A stretch of 64,000 nt of DNA. Source: Brevibacterium sp. UCMA 11754 (lineage in GTDB: Bacteria; Actinomycetota; Actinomycetes; Actinomycetales; Brevibacteriaceae). The stretch is from contig NZ_JACBOT010000001.1 of NCBI RefSeq assembly GCF_021532275.1, positions 310,001-374,000 on the forward strand, written 5' to 3'. Position numbers and translations under genes: made by a program. Numbering within the stretch: the first letter of the stretch is position 1; the number at the start of each line of letters is the position of its first letter. Shown piece by piece: positions 63,342 through 64,000 of the stretch. The notes under the pieces were generated by a model. The model was not told the DNA's origin. It did not search any database and was given only the letters and a program-made list of their open reading frames with translations.

Positions 63342-64000
63342 TCAGTACATCTGGGTTCGGTCACTGAGCGGCGCTCCTTCTAGATAGCGACCCAGGTTGT
63401 CAATGAATACTCGGGAGAAGTTGTCATGCCGCTCAACAGTTTCCCCTGCCATATGCGGACTTATGACCACGTTGCGGCATTGCAGGAGCGGATGCCCAGT
63501 TGGAAGCGGCTCGGGTTCGGTCACATCCAGGACGGCGAGAGACAAAGGCCTCTCCGAAAGGGCATCGGCCAATGCCACCTGATCCACGGTGCTACCGCGA
63601 CCGACATTAATGAAAACCACAGCCTGTCCGAGGTTCTTCAGAAATCGTTCATTGACAAGGTTCTCTGTCGATTCCGCAGCTGGCAGGCTACAAACGACAA
63701 CGTCGAAGTCACCGATTCGTTCGGGAACCTGTTCTGAACTCACGTACTCGTCGAAGACAGTATCGAGTCGACGAGGATCCCGCCGGAAACCCGCGACCGT
63801 GCCAAAACCCATCACCTTGAGCGCTTTGGCGCATTCGGTGCCTATTCCACCGGCCCCAAGGATCAGTGTCGACATAGAACGGTTCGACAAAGGCTCTCTT
63901 GGCGACCAGTGGCCCTGTTGCGTGTGCAGCACTGACTGGTGAAGGCCCTTCGACCAGAGTAGAACCGCACCTACGACGAACTCCGCGATCGGTCGGTCCA
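63342..64000 (-). CDS. D-isomer specific 2-hydroxyacid dehydrogenase, 5' end outside window
   Basis: NAD(P)H-dependent reduction of a 2-ketoacid. The visible 219 codons, running off the right edge, cover the family's catalytic core: IAEFVVGAVL, the nucleotide motif GAGGIGTECAKAL, and the triad Arg in VGRGSTVD, Glu in DVTEPEPLP and His in ISPHMAGE. VAGFRRDP after the dinucleotide fold suggests NADP preference (Arg residues where NAD enzymes have Asp), which is inference. The frame remains open through to base 64000. Confidence 0.9.
   Translation of the reverse strand, partial: DRPIAEFVVGAVLLWSKGLHQSVLHTQQGHWSPREPLSNRSMSTLILGAGGIGTECAKALKVMGFGTVAGFRRDPRRLDTVFDEYVSSEQVPERIGDFDVVVCSLPAAESTENLVNERFLKNLGQAVVFINVGRGSTVDQVALADALSERPLSLAVLDVTEPEPLPTGHPLLQCRNVVISPHMAGETVERHDNFSRVFIDNLGRYLEGAPLSDRTQMY

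Overview
The window looks like the chromosome of a high-GC Gram-positive (actinobacterium), most like Brevibacterium or a close relative in Micrococcales. This is inferred from the high GC content, frequent GTG/TTG starts, tightly overlapping operons, and family content (MHS, ACS and AAHS transporters, an LCP-like protein, a DUF3039-like tail, TagGH-type exporters). No rRNA, tRNA, CRISPR array, transposase or integrase was seen.

1-12 kb: transport and acyl-CoA metabolism. An MHS-family symporter (cut by the left edge), an SDR oxidoreductase and an acyl-CoA ligase are followed by the remains of an AbiE toxin-antitoxin locus: an intact AbiEi-like gene with a 38-bp palindromic operator, and only a short stub of the AbiEii toxin. 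Next come a CitAB/DcuSR-type two-component system and an operon of ACS transporter, CaiB/BaiF CoA-transferase, acyl-CoA dehydrogenase and LysR regulator. 12-14.4 kb: a possible kinase-gene scrap, a DoxX-like gene preceded by an overlapping 39-codon membrane ORF, and a DctA/GltP symporter with a strong terminator. 14.5-16 kb: an excisionase-type HTH gene upstream of a 361-codon frame that is broken by one amber codon and ends in a DUF3039-like motif.

16-26 kb: an aromatic or ring-compound catabolic cluster: bicupin dioxygenase, alpha/beta-hydrolase with a hexanucleotide repeat, FAD hydroxylase, AAHS transporter and FAH-type hydrolase, divergent from a FadR/GntR regulator with a palindromic operator, a DUF3500 protein and a YbfB-type MFS gene.

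26-52.5 kb and 58.9-60.6 kb: a large cell-surface glycopolymer locus. WecB and WecC supply UDP-ManNAcA, a CapD-like dehydratase supplies another sugar, a WecA/TagO-like enzyme loads the lipid carrier, several glycosyltransferases and a CDP-glycerol transferase-like protein extend the chain, and two separate TagGH-type ABC exporters move product out. Less familiar parts are an Asp2/XcbB-like hydrolase-fold protein, a DUF6270 protein, a GH79-like lipoprotein, a soluble LCP-like protein, and a 953-residue fusion of a heparinase II/III-like lyase to an alpha/beta-hydrolase. Seven genes (capD-like to DUF6270) are linked by stop/start overlaps, which implies one translationally coupled operon.

52.5-64 kb: acetoacetyl-CoA synthetase, a lower-GC DUF6414-like gene next to a 3' scrap of a ferredoxin-NADP reductase gene, an APC permease, an MFS scrap, a small membrane protein, the second ABC exporter, an FAD-dependent reductase, a pyridoxamine-oxidase-fold stress protein, a rhodanese, and a D-2-hydroxyacid dehydrogenase cut by the right edge.
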